Shown: positions 1-49,744 of the stretch, in pieces | Layout of the letters: each line of letters starts with the position of its first letter | How positions within the stretch are numbered: position 1 is the stretch's first letter | Assembly (NCBI RefSeq): GCF_034702125.1 | Contig: NC_085861.1 | Location: 5,493,349 to 5,557,348, forward strand | Length of the DNA: 64,000 nucleotides | From: Engraulis encrasicolus | Lineage: Eukaryota; Chordata; Actinopteri; Clupeiformes; Engraulidae | Direction: 5' to 3' | Notes under the pieces: generated by a model | Told to the model about the DNA's origin: nothing | Seen by the model: the letters and a program-made list of their open reading frames with translations, nothing else | Databases searched by the model: none | Program-made: the position numbers and the translations under genes

Positions 1-75
1 TAAATCAAGTAGGTAGCAGGCTTCACTCAGGTTTCTTGATAACTTTTAAGGGTGCTGTCCCAAAGAAATACTTAG

Positions 76-240
76 AATCAAAGAAAAGGGGGCGCACCTT
101 GCATACATTTTTTCTTCTTTATTTTTGTGCACAGACGCGTTTCGGCGTGTGCCTTCCAGGAAGGCACACGCCGAAACGCGTCTGTGCACAAAAATAAAGA
201 AGAAAAAATTGATGCAAGGTGCGCCCCCTTTTCTTTGATT
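76..240. repeat. Near-perfect 165-bp inverted repeat with hammerhead-like centre
   Basis: The two arms (about 80 bp each) are almost perfect reverse complements meeting at 157. The right half reads GGAAGGCACACGCCGAAACG, then an AATAAA-like A-rich tail and GGTGCGCCC. It belongs to a family of such inverted repeats in this window. Confidence 0.75.
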
Positions 241-732
241 TTTCAGTAATGTAAAATTGATCTATGATGGAAATCAATGTATGATATGATCAACAAGGAT
301 AAATTCAGTCTGTATACACCACCCCCATTTATCCTCAAGGCAGTGATTAATGAAAACAAACTTAAGAGTTTGACTGAAGTGTTTGAAGCATTCTAAATGT
401 ACAGTATGCAGTACAGCATGCAGCATTTGACCTCGGTATTTGAAAATGTCCGGTTACGGCCCTGGTTGTGGTAGAGAGTGCTGTAGCTAGCTTGTGTACA
501 CATCACAGATACCAACTAGAAGAGGTTGGCAGCAGAACGTGAGTTAAACTCTTGCATCCCGAAGCATCACATAGATGCAATAGCGACTGAGTTATCAGCC
601 AAGACCTGTAGCTAAGGTTTCTAACCTGTGCTCGAACGCCAGAGGACTGTTAGCAAGAAGCCGTGAGTTCGAGCCCCAAGTGAAGTGGCAGACTGTGCAT
701 GGATGACCTCGTGTGAAGTACATACACTATTG
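241..732. other. Intronic or downstream kiaa0319 DNA, weak SINE-like stretch
   Basis: No exon seen. The stretch 600-690 has a GAGTTCGAGCCCC box that resembles a Pol III B box, so an old tRNA-derived SINE fragment is possible but not secure. Confidence 0.25.
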
Positions 733-734
733 CC

Positions 735-1242
735 CTGCTGCCTTAAGTTTGTAAGTTAACTCAACTTCAGAAAGCGTTGAGTTGAGTTAAGTCTCGAGTT
801 GAGTTGACTTGCAAACTGAAGACAGCAGGGCAACTTACCGTTTTACATTTAAAGGGACACTGTGCAGGAAATGGTCAAAAAAGGTACTGCAACTATGCTG
901 CTCATTGAAACTGGACTGCCTATTGCCAAATTTGATCTTTACATGAAAGTTTGCAAAGTAATAAACAAATATTTGCTAGTATGGTCCAAGTAGAGTCATT
1001 TTTGCAGCTAAAAATGGCTATTTTTGGAAATTCAAAATGGCGGACGCTGGAGAAGATCCCCCTTTTCATGTAGGAAAAGTGCATTTTTTCTAGTCATAAT
1101 GAATACTTAGAATTTGATGGTGGTGGTAAGTATTCATGAAAAAGGTAACATTAGTGAACAGGCAGCATGAATTCTGAAAGTAAACAACTAAAAATCTCAC
1201 ACAGTGTCCCTTTAACTGGCCTGTAATGTTTTACAGTGTACA
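735..1242. mobile_element. MITE with TACACTGTAAAAC-type end, interrupted by a TTAA MITE
   Basis: The right end (ACTGG...GTTTTACAGTGTA) matches the complete copy at 35396-35512. That copy has no insertion at the corresponding TTAA, so the nested element at 853-1211 entered later. The left part is an inverted repeat of a GCCCTGCTG-containing segment. Confidence 0.6.
853..1211 (-). mobile_element. TTAA-type MITE (family A, T2/Kolobok-like), copy 1
   Basis: 359 bp, ends AGGGACACTGTG and its reverse complement, flanked by TTAA on both sides. TTAAAGGRR is the terminal pattern described for T2-type (Kolobok superfamily) MITEs. Same length as the copy at 11293-11651. Confidence 0.85.
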
Positions 1243-1247
1243 CTCAC

Positions 1248-26996
<25,749 letters not shown>

Positions 26997-27127
26997 GGCG
27001 GCGGGGGACCGTCTCTCTCCAGCCTGCGGGGCGGGCCAGCTTCATGGATCCACGTCGACGGCACTTACTTCTCCGCACACTGCTGGGAAGGAAACAAAGA
27101 CAGCACTGTGATGTTTATCACCCTCTG

Positions 27128-27135
27128 ACTCTCTT

Positions 27136-27168
<33 letters not shown>

Positions 27169-27169
27169 G

Positions 27170-27255
<86 letters not shown>

Positions 27256-27258
27256 CGT
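27128..27258. repeat. (CT)n microsatellite
   Basis: CACTCT then CTCTCTTT runs, upstream of the kiaa0319 start exon. Confidence 0.95.
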
Positions 27259-28460
27259 CTCTCTACCAACAAGGCAAAGCAACAGATAAAAACACAAGAG
27301 CACTTAAGTTTTAAGACGTTAACTCTGGAAGGAGCACATATGACGACGCCTTGGGGAGCCCCAACAGAGACAGAAGACAGATAATAGCCTTCAGCCTGCC
27401 TGACACTGACATAAAATGGTTGCTGTTCGACCCGACCCGATTCGCCACCACCATGGCACAGCTGACGCCACACCACGTGCCTTTTTGTCTTGTGCCAGCG
27501 AGGGTGATGGTGTGGGGCAGGTGTTTAGGTTGGCAAGCGCACAACAACAAAAGTGTGTCTACTGTATTTGGTCTGCTTTTGCCTGTACTGTAATATCATC
27601 AAATTAGTCTAGATGCAAATGCATCTCAGAAATATAGACCACATAATTGTTGTTATTTCCATGTGTGAACATTATGATGACATTACATGTATGTGGCAGC
27701 ACCCTTTAGCATTTGCCTACAGTAGTATCAGAAAGGAAGAGAGTGTAAAATATCTTTCATACACAGTAAAAATAAAATAAAAAACAAACCAATCAGTCTT
27801 AATTGAGCAGCAGAGAGTAGGCTACTCTGGGAACAAATACACTCTACGTAGACGGTGTTAAATCAACTCCAAGGGTTACATTTTCTTGCTGTGTACTCTA
27901 TACTTGTTTTCTGTTGACCCCTCTGTGGTTGTCTCTCTTGCGGTTTTCTTCAGGTGCCATCTGCTCCTCTCTGATGAGGAAGTAAGGTGTGACTGAGGTT
28001 ACTCGAGGACAGTTATTATCACACCCACAGGAACCCTATAGTCCTCATCACTATCAGCAGCAACACACTTCCACTATGGCAAACAGGTGTAATGACGAAA
28101 GCAATGGGTGGGGGTGTAGTACGTATAGCCTAATTAGAGGGAAAAATGGGTATTCGTTTTCTGGATGTATACACGTTTTTGTTTAAGGAAATGTCTATTT
28201 GGATGAGATAATCACACAGCCAATGCAATTACGCGTTAGCTATTGCTCTGTCGGACCATCAAGTGCATAAACGACGTACAGATAATAAACAGCCCGACTG
28301 TAGACTGAACAAATACGACACTGCTTCAGCGTCATTGCCTGACAAATCTCCGATTTGTCACTGTAAAATGTCTAATGTAACGGCTGTACCCGGCGCTACT
28401 GTAACACAGTCCAGCATTAACAATGAAGAGTCAGCGCATCACCAATCAAACATGCCTTAC
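27259..28460. other. First kiaa0319 intron, nothing recognised
   Basis: No further exon or repeat family could be supported. 27301-27540 is relatively GC-rich and unique. Confidence 0.35.
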
Positions 28461-28560
28461 CTCAGAGATGCTCCGGATGGATGCTGCGTCTGAGCTAAAC
28501 CAGCATATCATTCATGTCGTGACGCTTATTTTACAATCCGAGTGAAGGATGGATGGGCTA
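28461..28560 (-). other. kiaa0319: Possible 5' UTR exon of kiaa0319
   Basis: A strong donor on the minus strand (CTGAG|GTAAGG, GT at 28460-28459) follows a stretch free of recognisable repeats, and it lies upstream of the exon carrying the start codon. The 5' limit is a guess. It is inferred only from the splice-site match and position. Confidence 0.35.
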
Positions 28561-29220
28561 CCGTAACACGGCTGGTGAAATAGTCAGTGGTAGCCTACAA
28601 GCTCAACATGGTATGAATGATGCTGGAAAGGAACGGACGGAGGATGACTGCTGTGCCGTGATTCTGTCAGAACAGAAGGGAGTGTCTTCAGCCGGGGGCA
28701 ACAAGGGAGGGATAGATAGACACGTGGCTACTGATGTAGGCTGGATGTACGAGCTGTGTATGTAGCGCCAGAGGCGGAGACGTCTGTGTGAACTGTGAAC
28801 CTATCCAGCCCACCACAGCGCATCCTCAGCACGTCCCTTGGCGCGCTAAAGCATCGCCTTTCTTTAAGATGGCATGTTTACAAAACATAAATAGAAATGT
28901 ATTTATAACATAGCTATAACATATCACATATCATCGTATCACAGCTGACACACCCCTAAAAATTGCCTCCTCGTGCTTGCTTGCATCTGTTGTGTGTATA
29001 CCCAATGCATACGCCTTTATGAGCACTTATTCTGTTCAATTATTCGGTTTCTGCCAAAGGCGTTTTTCGTGGTAGCCTATGTTTTAGCGTCTCAAAATCA
29101 AACCATTCTTCGGCTGTTTTTGACATTAGGCTACAGCTGGAAGCGCATGTTGAATCACGTGATACGTATGCTTGCGCTTCGTCACCCCGTGTAACAAAAT
29201 ATTCAGGAAAGCGAAACTTA
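28560..29220. promoter_or_regulatory. Intergenic interval between divergent kiaa0319 and tdp2
   Basis: The two genes point away from each other, and their probable first exons are only about 0.7 kb apart. The stretch is largely repeat-free and locally CpG-richer (GGCGCGC near 28840). It could act as a shared promoter. No TATA box was recognised. This is inferred from gene layout. Confidence 0.4.
29207..29218 (+). promoter_or_regulatory. ISRE-like site before tdp2
   Basis: GAAAGCGAAACT fits the interferon-stimulated response element consensus GAAANNGAAACT exactly. It sits about 70 bases before the probable end of the first tdp2 exon. The family fact is that ISREs bind IRF and ISGF3 proteins; activity here is untested, and a 12-base match with two free positions can arise by chance. 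Confidence 0.4.
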
Positions 29221-29288
29221 GTTGCGTGTATTTCCGTTGGATACGGAGTGGATGCTGGATCATATCTTATTTGACTCTTGTGGCACAG
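29219..29288 (+). other. tdp2: Possible non-coding first exon of tdp2
   Basis: Donor CACAG|GTAGGC at 29288/29289 is the best plus-strand donor between the gene pair. Joined to the acceptor at 31973, its frames either stop or cannot reach the tdp2 frame, so it would be 5' UTR. The ATG at 29252 would give a 13-codon upstream frame whose TGA overlaps the main ATG. The exon start is unknown. Confidence 0.35.
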
Positions 29289-30126
29289 GTAGGCCTACGC
29301 TTATTTGCCTACATAATTCATTGATTTTTGTGGGGGGTTTTAATTATCGTGTTCAGATGTTTTGCATGTTGTTTTGTTGACCGTTGCACAGTAAATTGTT
29401 AATTCAACACTTAGGCTAGATACTCAAAGTGACACAAGGTGATGAAACAGGGAATTTTTTTGAGCAACCTGAGCGGGTAACGACCTTGTATGATGATGTT
29501 TAGACTGCTCATCACATAACATTTAAGAGAACATATCCGTAGGCTAGACAGCTTTTTTCAACCATTCCATCAGAAAATGAATTACCAATCGTGATGTTGC
29601 CAGGCAATATTGGTCAAAAAGTTGCCCCTTAGAGTTCGTCGCAGTCTCTAAGTGTTGAATTGACCCTGTGACATTTACTCTGTTAGCGTTTTAGTTTGTA
29701 ATATAGCCTACACATGCAGTGTTCCTGGACATTTGCCTATATGAGCATATGTCAGGCATAGCCTAGGTGTACACAGATAGGGAGGACGAAGAGGTGCTGC
29801 AGAACCTGGACAAAAAAGTATTTTTTGGACATTGTTTTTCTTTGGATATTTTTTGTCACAACGTAGCCTACTGGTTCTTCATGTTCATCTTCAAATGCTT
29901 GATTACCAAAAGCATGTGACAATAATCCCCAGATACAATATAGCCTATATCTAGCCTATAATAAGGCAGGCGGTTACAGTGTAAGTTCCACAAACATGCC
30001 CCTCAAAATGTCTGTGCATGCAACTGATGTTAGGACTTTCATCATACACAGCCATGTTGCTTCTATAGCAGCTTATATTATGAAACCCAAAATTTGTTAC
30101 ATTTATTTGTTCCTTCGTTTATTTAG

Positions 30127-30161
<35 letters not shown>

Positions 30162-30497
30162 TAACTTCTGCACAGTATGATCACATGCAACAAATAATAA
30201 TTCTTTTTAAAAATAAAATTCCATCTAGCATCGTTTGAGTTGCGATCAACAGCAGAAACTAACCAGTGTGATAAGAATGGTTTATCCGTAGTCTAAATTT
30301 CAGGTGTGTCAACACCTATGCAATTAGTTAGTCTACTATGCAAACAGGAGAGCAGGTCATATCTCTTTATTGCTTATCTGTCTGAAACTGGGTGCAGTAT
30401 AGTAAGGTAAAACGAAACTACACCTTTGCAAATTTTCATTTGTGACCTAATTTAGCTGTCTCAACTTAGCTGTCTTAGTGTAATAACATGAAACTGG
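29289..30497. other. Probable tdp2 intron 1, unique sequence
   Basis: Only a short (GTT)n run at 30128-30158 is notable. No UBA-coding exon was found by eye. Confidence 0.4.
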
Positions 30498-30697
30498 TTC
30501 TCAATTTTTTTTAACTAATGCCCCCTTGACCTCATCATAAGCTTCCCAATGCCCCCTTACTATGAAAAACAAATTAGACTAATACCCCCCAATAGCAACT
30601 AATCACCCCCCTCTCAGCTGCGTCCTTCTCTACGCCCCCCTTGGGCTCCCTAACGCTCCCTTAGGGGCTGTAGAGCCCCCGTTGAGAATCACTAATG
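30498..30697 (-). mobile_element. hAT-type MITE (GTGTTTCTCAAC family)
   Basis: CTGGTTCTCAATTTTT at the left, CCCCCGTTGAGAATCACTA at the right. Confidence 0.6.
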
Positions 30698-30817
30698 TAC
30701 AGTAAGAGAAAAGTAGTGAAACTGCAAGCTACAGAAAATGATGAGTAGTATTTATTGGTTTATGCCAATACAGTATAGGCCACATATGAATAAAACAAAT
30801 GTGATGAGTGTCAACTT

Positions 30818-31922
30818 ACTGTATATGAGGTCACCGGTGGGCCTATTCACTATTTGCTGAAAATACTCAACTACATCATAACAGCATTGCTATGACAGTA
30901 CTGAGGGCCTTAAAGCGATGGTTCGGAGTAGAATCACCCTAATGCCATTTGAACCGTGACACCCATCCACCTTTACACCCGAAGTGTTTTCTGCCGCAGG
31001 CTTACATCAACAGAGTTGCCGTGTTATTCGATGTTTATTCCGGTTAGCTTGACTCAAGCGCATATGGATACTGGGCACCGTCTCCAAACTTTCCCCACAA
31101 AAATAACATGTCATGACACCAAACTTCTGCAGTAGCACAAATATGGTCTGTACTCACGAAACGAAGCATTTGGAAGTTTGGAAATAGTCCAGGAGTTTAT
31201 TATTATCAACACAAGCCGAATAGCTTCTCTGCTGCTAAAGCTGCGCCAACGTTACTTCCGTCATCTAAGACAAGCATGTAAGAGTCCTCAACGAAGCTCA
31301 TAATATGCACAATGAAAAGTGAATTCAGCATCAGTATTGATAACGAAAATCATTGTCTAATTGATAGTAGGTAAGATTTGAAATATCTTTTAAGTATTTC
31401 CTTGAAAATATAAGCCTTAATCACAATTCAGTGAAAACTTTTTTAACACTCTCGTCTGGAAGTTTATTGAAGACTTTTACGGGCTTGTCTCATATGACGG
31501 AAGTAACGTTGGCACAGCTTTAGCAGCAGAGAAGCTATTCAGCTTGTGTTGATAATACTAAACTCCTGGACTATTTCCAAACTTCCAAATGCTTCGTTTC
31601 GTGAGTACAGACCATATTTGTGCTACTGCAGAAGTTTGGTGTAATGACATGTTATTTTTGTAGGGAAAGTTTGGAGACGGTGCCCAGTATCCATATGCGC
31701 TTGAGTCAAGCTAACCGGAATAAACATCGAATAACACGGCAACTCTGTTGATGTAAGTCTGCGGCAGAAAACACTTCGGGTGTAAAGGTGGATGGGTGTC
31801 ACGGTTCAAATGGCATTAGGGTGATTCTACTCCGAACCATCGCTTTAAGTAACAGATTAAGACATGGCCATTACAATTTTGGTGACAGTAAGGTTATAAC
31901 ATAGGCTCTGCGCTAAGGGGTT
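30818..31922 (-). repeat. R1 repeat split by the foldback element
   Basis: 30818-30913 and 31845-31922 join at TTAA to give an intact reverse R1 copy (compare 14936-15105). Confidence 0.8.
30914..31844. mobile_element. 931-bp foldback TTAA element (family B) with about 350-bp arms
   Basis: TTAA at 30910-30913 and 31845-31848. Ends AGCGATGGTTCGGAGTAGAA and its reverse complement. The arms 30914-31265 and 31495-31844 are nearly identical, so the insertion looks young. It lies about 130 bp before the first tdp2 coding exon. Confidence 0.9.
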
Positions 31923-31974
31923 AAAAAATATTAATTATTACTTTTTTTTGTGCCCAAATTTGACTTCATATAGC

Positions 31975-43368
<11,394 letters not shown>

Positions 43369-43824
43369 AGCTAATGTTTTTTTAAACTCTAATCATTTAA
43401 TGTTCTATTTTAATGTTTTAATTCTCTGTAACTCTAATTAGGGGTCGGCAATATATTAAATCGTGAAGATCACCTCGAATCTGCCAAAGTGGAGAGATCG
43501 TATAGATCGTCTTGCAGTGAGGATGTTTACTATCAGTATCAGAGTGATGTCTACTTACTTGGTGTTGTTGTCTTCACTTTTATTCTTTACATTATTGTAT
43601 TCTAATTGTGCACTTTATGAGAGTGTCATGAGTGTTTACATTTAATAATTATTGCAAGTATATAAAGTGCCTATTTCAGGGTTTTTTTTATATTTCATTA
43701 TTTTTGCGGGATAAAAAAATTGGAATCAAGATTTTATGTTAAAAAATCGCGATATGACTTTTTTGCCATATCGCCCACCCCTGACTAATACTTTTTTGTT
43801 TCCTTTCTTTTTTACATTTGTTTT

Positions 43825-43895
43825 TTTAAAGTGAACCACATTGATTTGCACCTGTGTATGAAATGAGCCATAAAAATAGACTTGACTTGACTTGA
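43825..43895 (+). mobile_element. L2-like LINE 3' end
   Basis: AACCACATTGATTTGCACCT then GTGTATGAAATGAGCC and (GACTT)n. Same tail as the LINE at 60001-64000 (GAGTTGCACCTGTGTATGAA). Confidence 0.7.
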
Positions 43896-43914
43896 ATGGA
43901 TTCATCAAACATAT

Positions 43915-44085
43915 TCAGCAGGCCTCTAAATTAACTTTCTTTCATCACCAGCCGAAAGGGCTAGTCGATATTAATCTTAGTAGCCAAACACACACTCACT
44001 AATGGGTCAAAGTGGCTAGTAAGTTCAGAGAAAAAAAGAAAAGTCCTAAGAAAATGATGGCAATCAACTGTATTTTACTTGAATT
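43915..44085. mobile_element. MITE fragment (GGCCTCTAAATTAAC family)
   Basis: Similar to 33827-34006 in reverse. Confidence 0.4.
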
Positions 44086-44880
44086 TGATGAGTAACCAGT
44101 TTTGTCACTAGTGTTACTTAAATGAAGACGAATGATCAACACTGTTTTTTTGGGTTTTTTTTCTTTTGTTATGTTTTTAAAGCTTTGAACATAAATCTCC
44201 TTCCAGGAAATCTGGAAATGTTAACGTTTACACACAGTTGTACATCATTTTACAACTTTTAACACTCCAAAGGCTTTACCTACCCTACTACAATACCTTG
44301 CACTCCCACCTACAGTGTATCCTCCTTGGTCTTGCTTCTCTGGGATGTTCTGGATTTTGATCCGCTTTCCAAATTGACAACGATGACTGAATGTTCATTT
44401 TATTGAAGCCATATTCAGATGTATTGGATACAATACTATATTTGCTTATTGAAATGTTGTGTAATGCCTTGTCTGCAATTGTGTTCTTCTGATCAATTGG
44501 AATAATATTTATTATGTGACACAAACATCACTTAGTGGTCTTTCACACGTCCCAATTCCAAGACAGCTTTTTACCATCTGATTTACACACCAGATTTAAT
44601 TTATACTGCATGTATAATTAAATAGTGAACACATAAATATATAAATATATAAAATGTGTAAATATATAAATATATAGTGTATTATTGATATAAATATATT
44701 TCAATAATACGCTATCTAACCTCAAACGTGATTCCTATTTTGCTGCTCTCTAGTTGTAGTAAGATCTCCCTTCTCCCTGTTCTTACCCATGCGTTTCCAC
44801 TAGATGGAGCTCTGAGACTGTTATGAATTGTAAATGATTCCCTAACATCAAAATGTTGCCAAGTGGCAAGCTCATGGCCT
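44086..44880. other. Downstream of tdp2, nothing recognised
   Basis: AT-rich, with an ATATAAATATA-rich stretch at 44630-44700. No exon supported. Confidence 0.4.
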
Positions 44881-44885
44881 ACAGC

Positions 44886-45200
44886 AGTGTTTCTCAACCT
44901 TTTTTAAGGTGAGGCACCCTTTCAATTCATGAAAAATCTCAAGGCACCCCAAACCAACAAGCCGTAACATGGCATCGCATCCGATACCACACAAGCTTAG
45001 AAAAGTAACACATTTGGAGACGTTTGAAGTTGCAGCTTTATCTCAGACAGGCTATGCATTCATTTATTAATTTAGACAATTAGATGTATTATATTACATA
45101 CACTATATTACATAATTCATCTATTTATTTAGGTCAATTTCACATAATTTCGGGTCAGCCATGTTTGCGCGGCACCCCTGAAGGAGGCGTGCGGCACCCC
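44886..45200. mobile_element. hAT-type MITE (CAGTGTTTCTCAACC, 'GGCACCC' family)
   Basis: CAGTGTTTCTCAACCTTTTT at the left, GGCACCCCTGAAGG toward the right. A reverse relative lies at 56884-57245. Confidence 0.6.
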
Positions 45201-45388
45201 AGAAACTCTAGCCTACAGTACCTAGCTACCCAGCTATGGTACCTACCTTCAGTGCCGTGTACAGACATGTTGGGGGTCAGGGGATATACAGAACTTCCAG
45301 CTGCCTGAAGAGACTACAGAAACTACATGTTTATTGGAACATTATTGTCACATGCGTTTGATTGTCAAGCATTTGTACGTACCATAGA

Positions 45389-45762
45389 TCAGGGGTTCCC
45401 AAACTTTTCCACGACAAGGCCCCCCATTTACCGGTAGATTCCAGCCAAGGACCCCTTGACATGGGTCATGCTACACTATTTTTTCTGTGCAACCAGTTTC
45501 ACCACTGGGTGAAATTGATGCATTCCTAAACCCATTCAAGTCCTAGAAAACACAATACATTTATAAACATTGAAAAGATGAAAACGATTCCACTGGCATT
45601 GTTTAGTTTATTTTTGGTTTATTTTAGATATTTAAGTTATTTAATGTATAAAATAATTGAGTTGATTTCACAATATTTTTCCTGCCAACCTGCCGCGGCC
45701 CCCCTGGCATCCCCTCACGACCCCCCAGGGGTCCCCGGCCCCCACTTTGAAAATCACTGCCA
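45389..45762. mobile_element. hAT-type MITE (CAGGGGTTCCCAAAC family)
   Basis: CAGGGGTTCCCAAACTTTTC at the left, CCCACTTTGAAAATCACTG at the right. Confidence 0.72.
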
Positions 45763-46700
45763 CTGCCACNACAGTACATTGTGACAAAAAAAATCCAAGC
45801 AAGAAATTTGAAAAGAGGCATTTTTTATCCAGTAGGGCACAGGGGAAGGTGCTTAACCATTTTGACCCGTTTTCAGTTTTTTGTTGAGAAAAATAGTACC
45901 AGTTATTATTCTTTCACACTGAGATTCACTGGCTCATTTTCAGTGAGGAACATGAATATGAAAAAAAGAGTGACCCCCCCCCCCCTTGCCAACAGAAATT
46001 AAACAGATATTCACAGGCAGTGTGAAGGGAACATGAGGGTGAACATGAACTATAATTTTTTTCATTATATTTCTATATTCCCGGGTCAAATTGACCCGAA
46101 CACCTTCTATGTAACCCAAACATGAACACCTTACAATGGTTTAAGCACCACCTCATCCCTATTCATGCATGCCTATGGATACCATCTTATCCAATCATCC
46201 ACATTTGGCATCTGGAATAGAAAACACTAGTTCATGTCAATATATGTCTCAATACACAAGTAGCTGAAATGACAAGGTTGAATTTTAAATGTCAATTTGC
46301 ATTCAGAGCTCTGCAAAAAGTAGAGCTAAAAGAAATAAAAATAAAGGTGCCGTTTCAGACAATGACTTGCATCATTTTACTGTTGATGACATTTAACAGT
46401 GACATTTTTCCTTTTGTAAGCTCATATTGTCATTCCCAGAAACATCACACAGGTGTATGAGGTGCACACATACAGTACAGTACACACATACGCAGTGCTG
46501 TGTCTTGTTTTTTAAAGATTTTTTTTTTTAGAAAATTAGAAAAATCCTGAGAAAACGCAAGACTCAAGAGTATAGAGAGAGCAATTCTATGTGTCCATCA
46601 CGGAAAATAATTCTGTGTCCAGGAGCACAGAATTTTTGCAAAATCCGTGCTCCTGGACACGGATTTTGTGTCCTTAACATCCGTGTTCAGGAGCACGGAA
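45763..46700. other. Unclassified repeat debris
   Basis: Includes GGGTCAAATTGACCCGAACA (46083-46102) and a local inverted repeat with GTGCTCCTGGACACGGAT at 46598-46700. No gene. Confidence 0.4.
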
Positions 46701-46910
46701 GTTTTGGAGATCATGTTGGCTGTAAAGTGGCGAGGTGGTGGTGGAGGAGGTTTGAAGTGTCATACTTGTTGAAATATGTAAGAGATGGGATGCTTTCATT
46801 TTTGTATTCACTGACTAGGCAATGAAACATATCCATGATGGAGTAGCCATTTACCCTGGTGGTTATTACAGTTCCATTTGAAATGGAACATAAAGGCAGG
46901 GTGAGGGTGC

Positions 46911-47134
<224 letters not shown>

Positions 47135-47207
47135 TGTTTTTGCAATTCCTGTGCTTCGGGTGTGTTTTAACTGTCTTCCTGTTGGAGCGGTGAGCAATAT
47201 GCCAGCA

Positions 47208-47407
47208 GACCGGGTTGCCAGATGAGGCTGATGATTTCCAGCCTAAAAATGCTCAAAACCCGCCTAGAAGCACAAAATCCCGCCCAATTCTATTGATTTC
47301 TATGCCAAAAATTGGCCAGGTTTTTCTGCAAAATGCCATTTTTACCCACACACGGCCATCCTAAGCAGCCCAATTGGGCGGGAAACAGCCCAATCTGGCA
47401 ACACTGC
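47208..47407. mobile_element. hAT-type MITE (GTTGCCAGAT ends)
   Basis: CCGGGTTGCCAGATGAGGCT at the left, CAATCTGGCAACACTG at the right. Relative at 58637-58857. Confidence 0.6.
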
Positions 47408-48251
47408 CAGCAGATAAATAGATGGATGGTGATATCCCTTTTTTGGAGGGTAAAAAAGAATGTGAAAACAGACCTCTGTGTTTTTTCATTTGGAACATCG
47501 ATTCAGGGGGCCTCATCTCTTCAGCTGTTTAATCCCGGCTGGCGGAATTGAAATATATTGAAATATGCCGGTACAGTCGACCAGAAATTAGGAAAGATGG
47601 CGAGCTGTCAAGCAAAGGTAATTATTTGCCATCGGCTCCCGGTCTCCAGATTCAGGTTAATGTGTATGAGTGTGTAAAGACGCCATCCATCTACCACACA
47701 AGTGACAACACGAGTCTTCACAATGCAGTGCACACCGTTAATGATGACTACACCCCTTCTGAAAAGTAACATTTTTTAACAATATTTCAATTAACACGTT
47801 ATGAACATATTATAAACAAGTTATTTCCAAACTGTATATCATTGAATATCATTCTGCTGGTACAGTACCTTATGGAATGGAATCTGTGAACGTGTGTGCG
47901 TGCATGCCTGTGTAAGTCGTGTGTGCGAGTGTGTGTTTGCGAGTGTGTGTACGTGTGTGTTTGCTTGCGTGTATACGTGTGTGTGCGTGCATGTGTGTGT
48001 GTGTGTGTATTTGTGTTCAACCTTGGTGGTACACATGGATGTTATATTTCTTGTTTGAAATATTAAACTTACAATCTTACTTTCATACAGTTGTTTGACG
48101 TGGCGGTTGATAATGCATGATGGACTGAACGCCATTGCAGAAGTTTATGTCTGCGTGTCTCATTTCTCAGTTACATTTTTTAAAATGTTTTTACAGTATG
48201 TTAAATTATTTTATATTTGACCCATACAAACCTCTATTTGTTCTCTCTGTC

Positions 48252-48502
<251 letters not shown>

Positions 48503-48673
48503 TTTTTTGGCACTCCTTTACATAATCAATTGTCCTCCTCTCTCCGCTCCGCTCCATGCTGTGCTAGCGCATGGCGTCCACCCCGTCTGTCCCTTCCTGT
48601 TCCTGTCAAAGTGGTTTTATTTACCGAGAGACTGAGTCAGCTGTTCTTGTATTCACTGACTGCCGACATGACT

Positions 48674-49104
48674 AGAGATGCACCGGATCCGGTTCCAGAT
48701 CCGGTTCCGGTTCCGGATCCGGCAGGAAAATGGGGTTTTTCACAGGATCCGAGTCCGGCAGGATCTTTAGCAGTGGATCCGGTATCCGGAATGTTACCTA
48801 AAAATCAGGGTCTGGTGCATCTCTAGCCTACAGGTAGGCTTTTCAGTCAGTCTTTCACAACCCCAATCACTGCATGGAGTGAAAGCCCTTTGGAAGCGGC
48901 CGTTGCAGGCAGTGTGGCAATAATCCAATAAGGCTCAAAAATAGTTTGAGCCAACGTAATAAAAAGGGCCCACGTGTGCGAGTAGACTACATGTTTCAAC
49001 CCTTTTGTAGGATCCGGCATCCGGTTCCGGATCCGGCAGGATCTTAAGTAGTGGATCCGGTATCCGGCAGGATCCTAAAAATCAGGATCCGGTGCATCTC
49101 TAGT
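48674..49104. mobile_element. hAT-type MITE (TAGAGATGCACCGGATCC family), copy 2
   Basis: CTAGAGATGCACCGGATCCG at the left, CGGTGCATCTCTAG at the right. Confidence 0.8.
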
Positions 49105-49201
49105 TATGACATCCTCCCTGAGGGGTGACTGAGGCCTATCAAGGCGGGAAATTTGCAGACTCCTGTCCTGTCCGGTATGCACGGTCTCAGAGGGAATATC
49201 A

Positions 49202-49206
<5 letters not shown>

Positions 49207-49252
<46 letters not shown>

Positions 49253-49290
49253 CCTCTCTCTCTCTCTGTCTCTCTCTCTCTCTCTCTCTC
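49207..49290. repeat. (CT)n microsatellite
   Basis: CT runs broken by ACC and GT. Confidence 0.95.
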
Positions 49291-49744
49291 CTGTGATGTT
49301 GTCGTGTGGATCACTGTGAGGATGTCTGTTTAGGTGGCGTTGACCATATTAGCATGTTTGTATTGGCCTCTGTGGCTCACTAGCAGCAGGTGCATGTGTA
49401 TTTTATTAGATGCGTCCCAGCATCTCTATAAGAGGGTCTGTCTGTCCGTCCGTCCGTCCGAAACACATTCCTTCAATTGTTCCTTCCTGTGGCCACAAGG
49501 CGGCAGACTTGGCATGTTGGACCAGAGCGAATGCGTGCAAGCCAAAACGTAGGCCATATGATATGTAACCAAACCGGCAAGACTGATTGCATTGTGAGAT
49601 AACTGAGGGGGGCACTCAATTTTCAGCATTGTTTTGCGTTTGGACAATGGGAGGCAACTTTATTTTGGTTCGTCAGAGACTCGCGGAAATGAACGATTTA
49701 GAAGTCGGCAGGCAGTTTTTGACACAGATGTTTGTGCTCGGATA

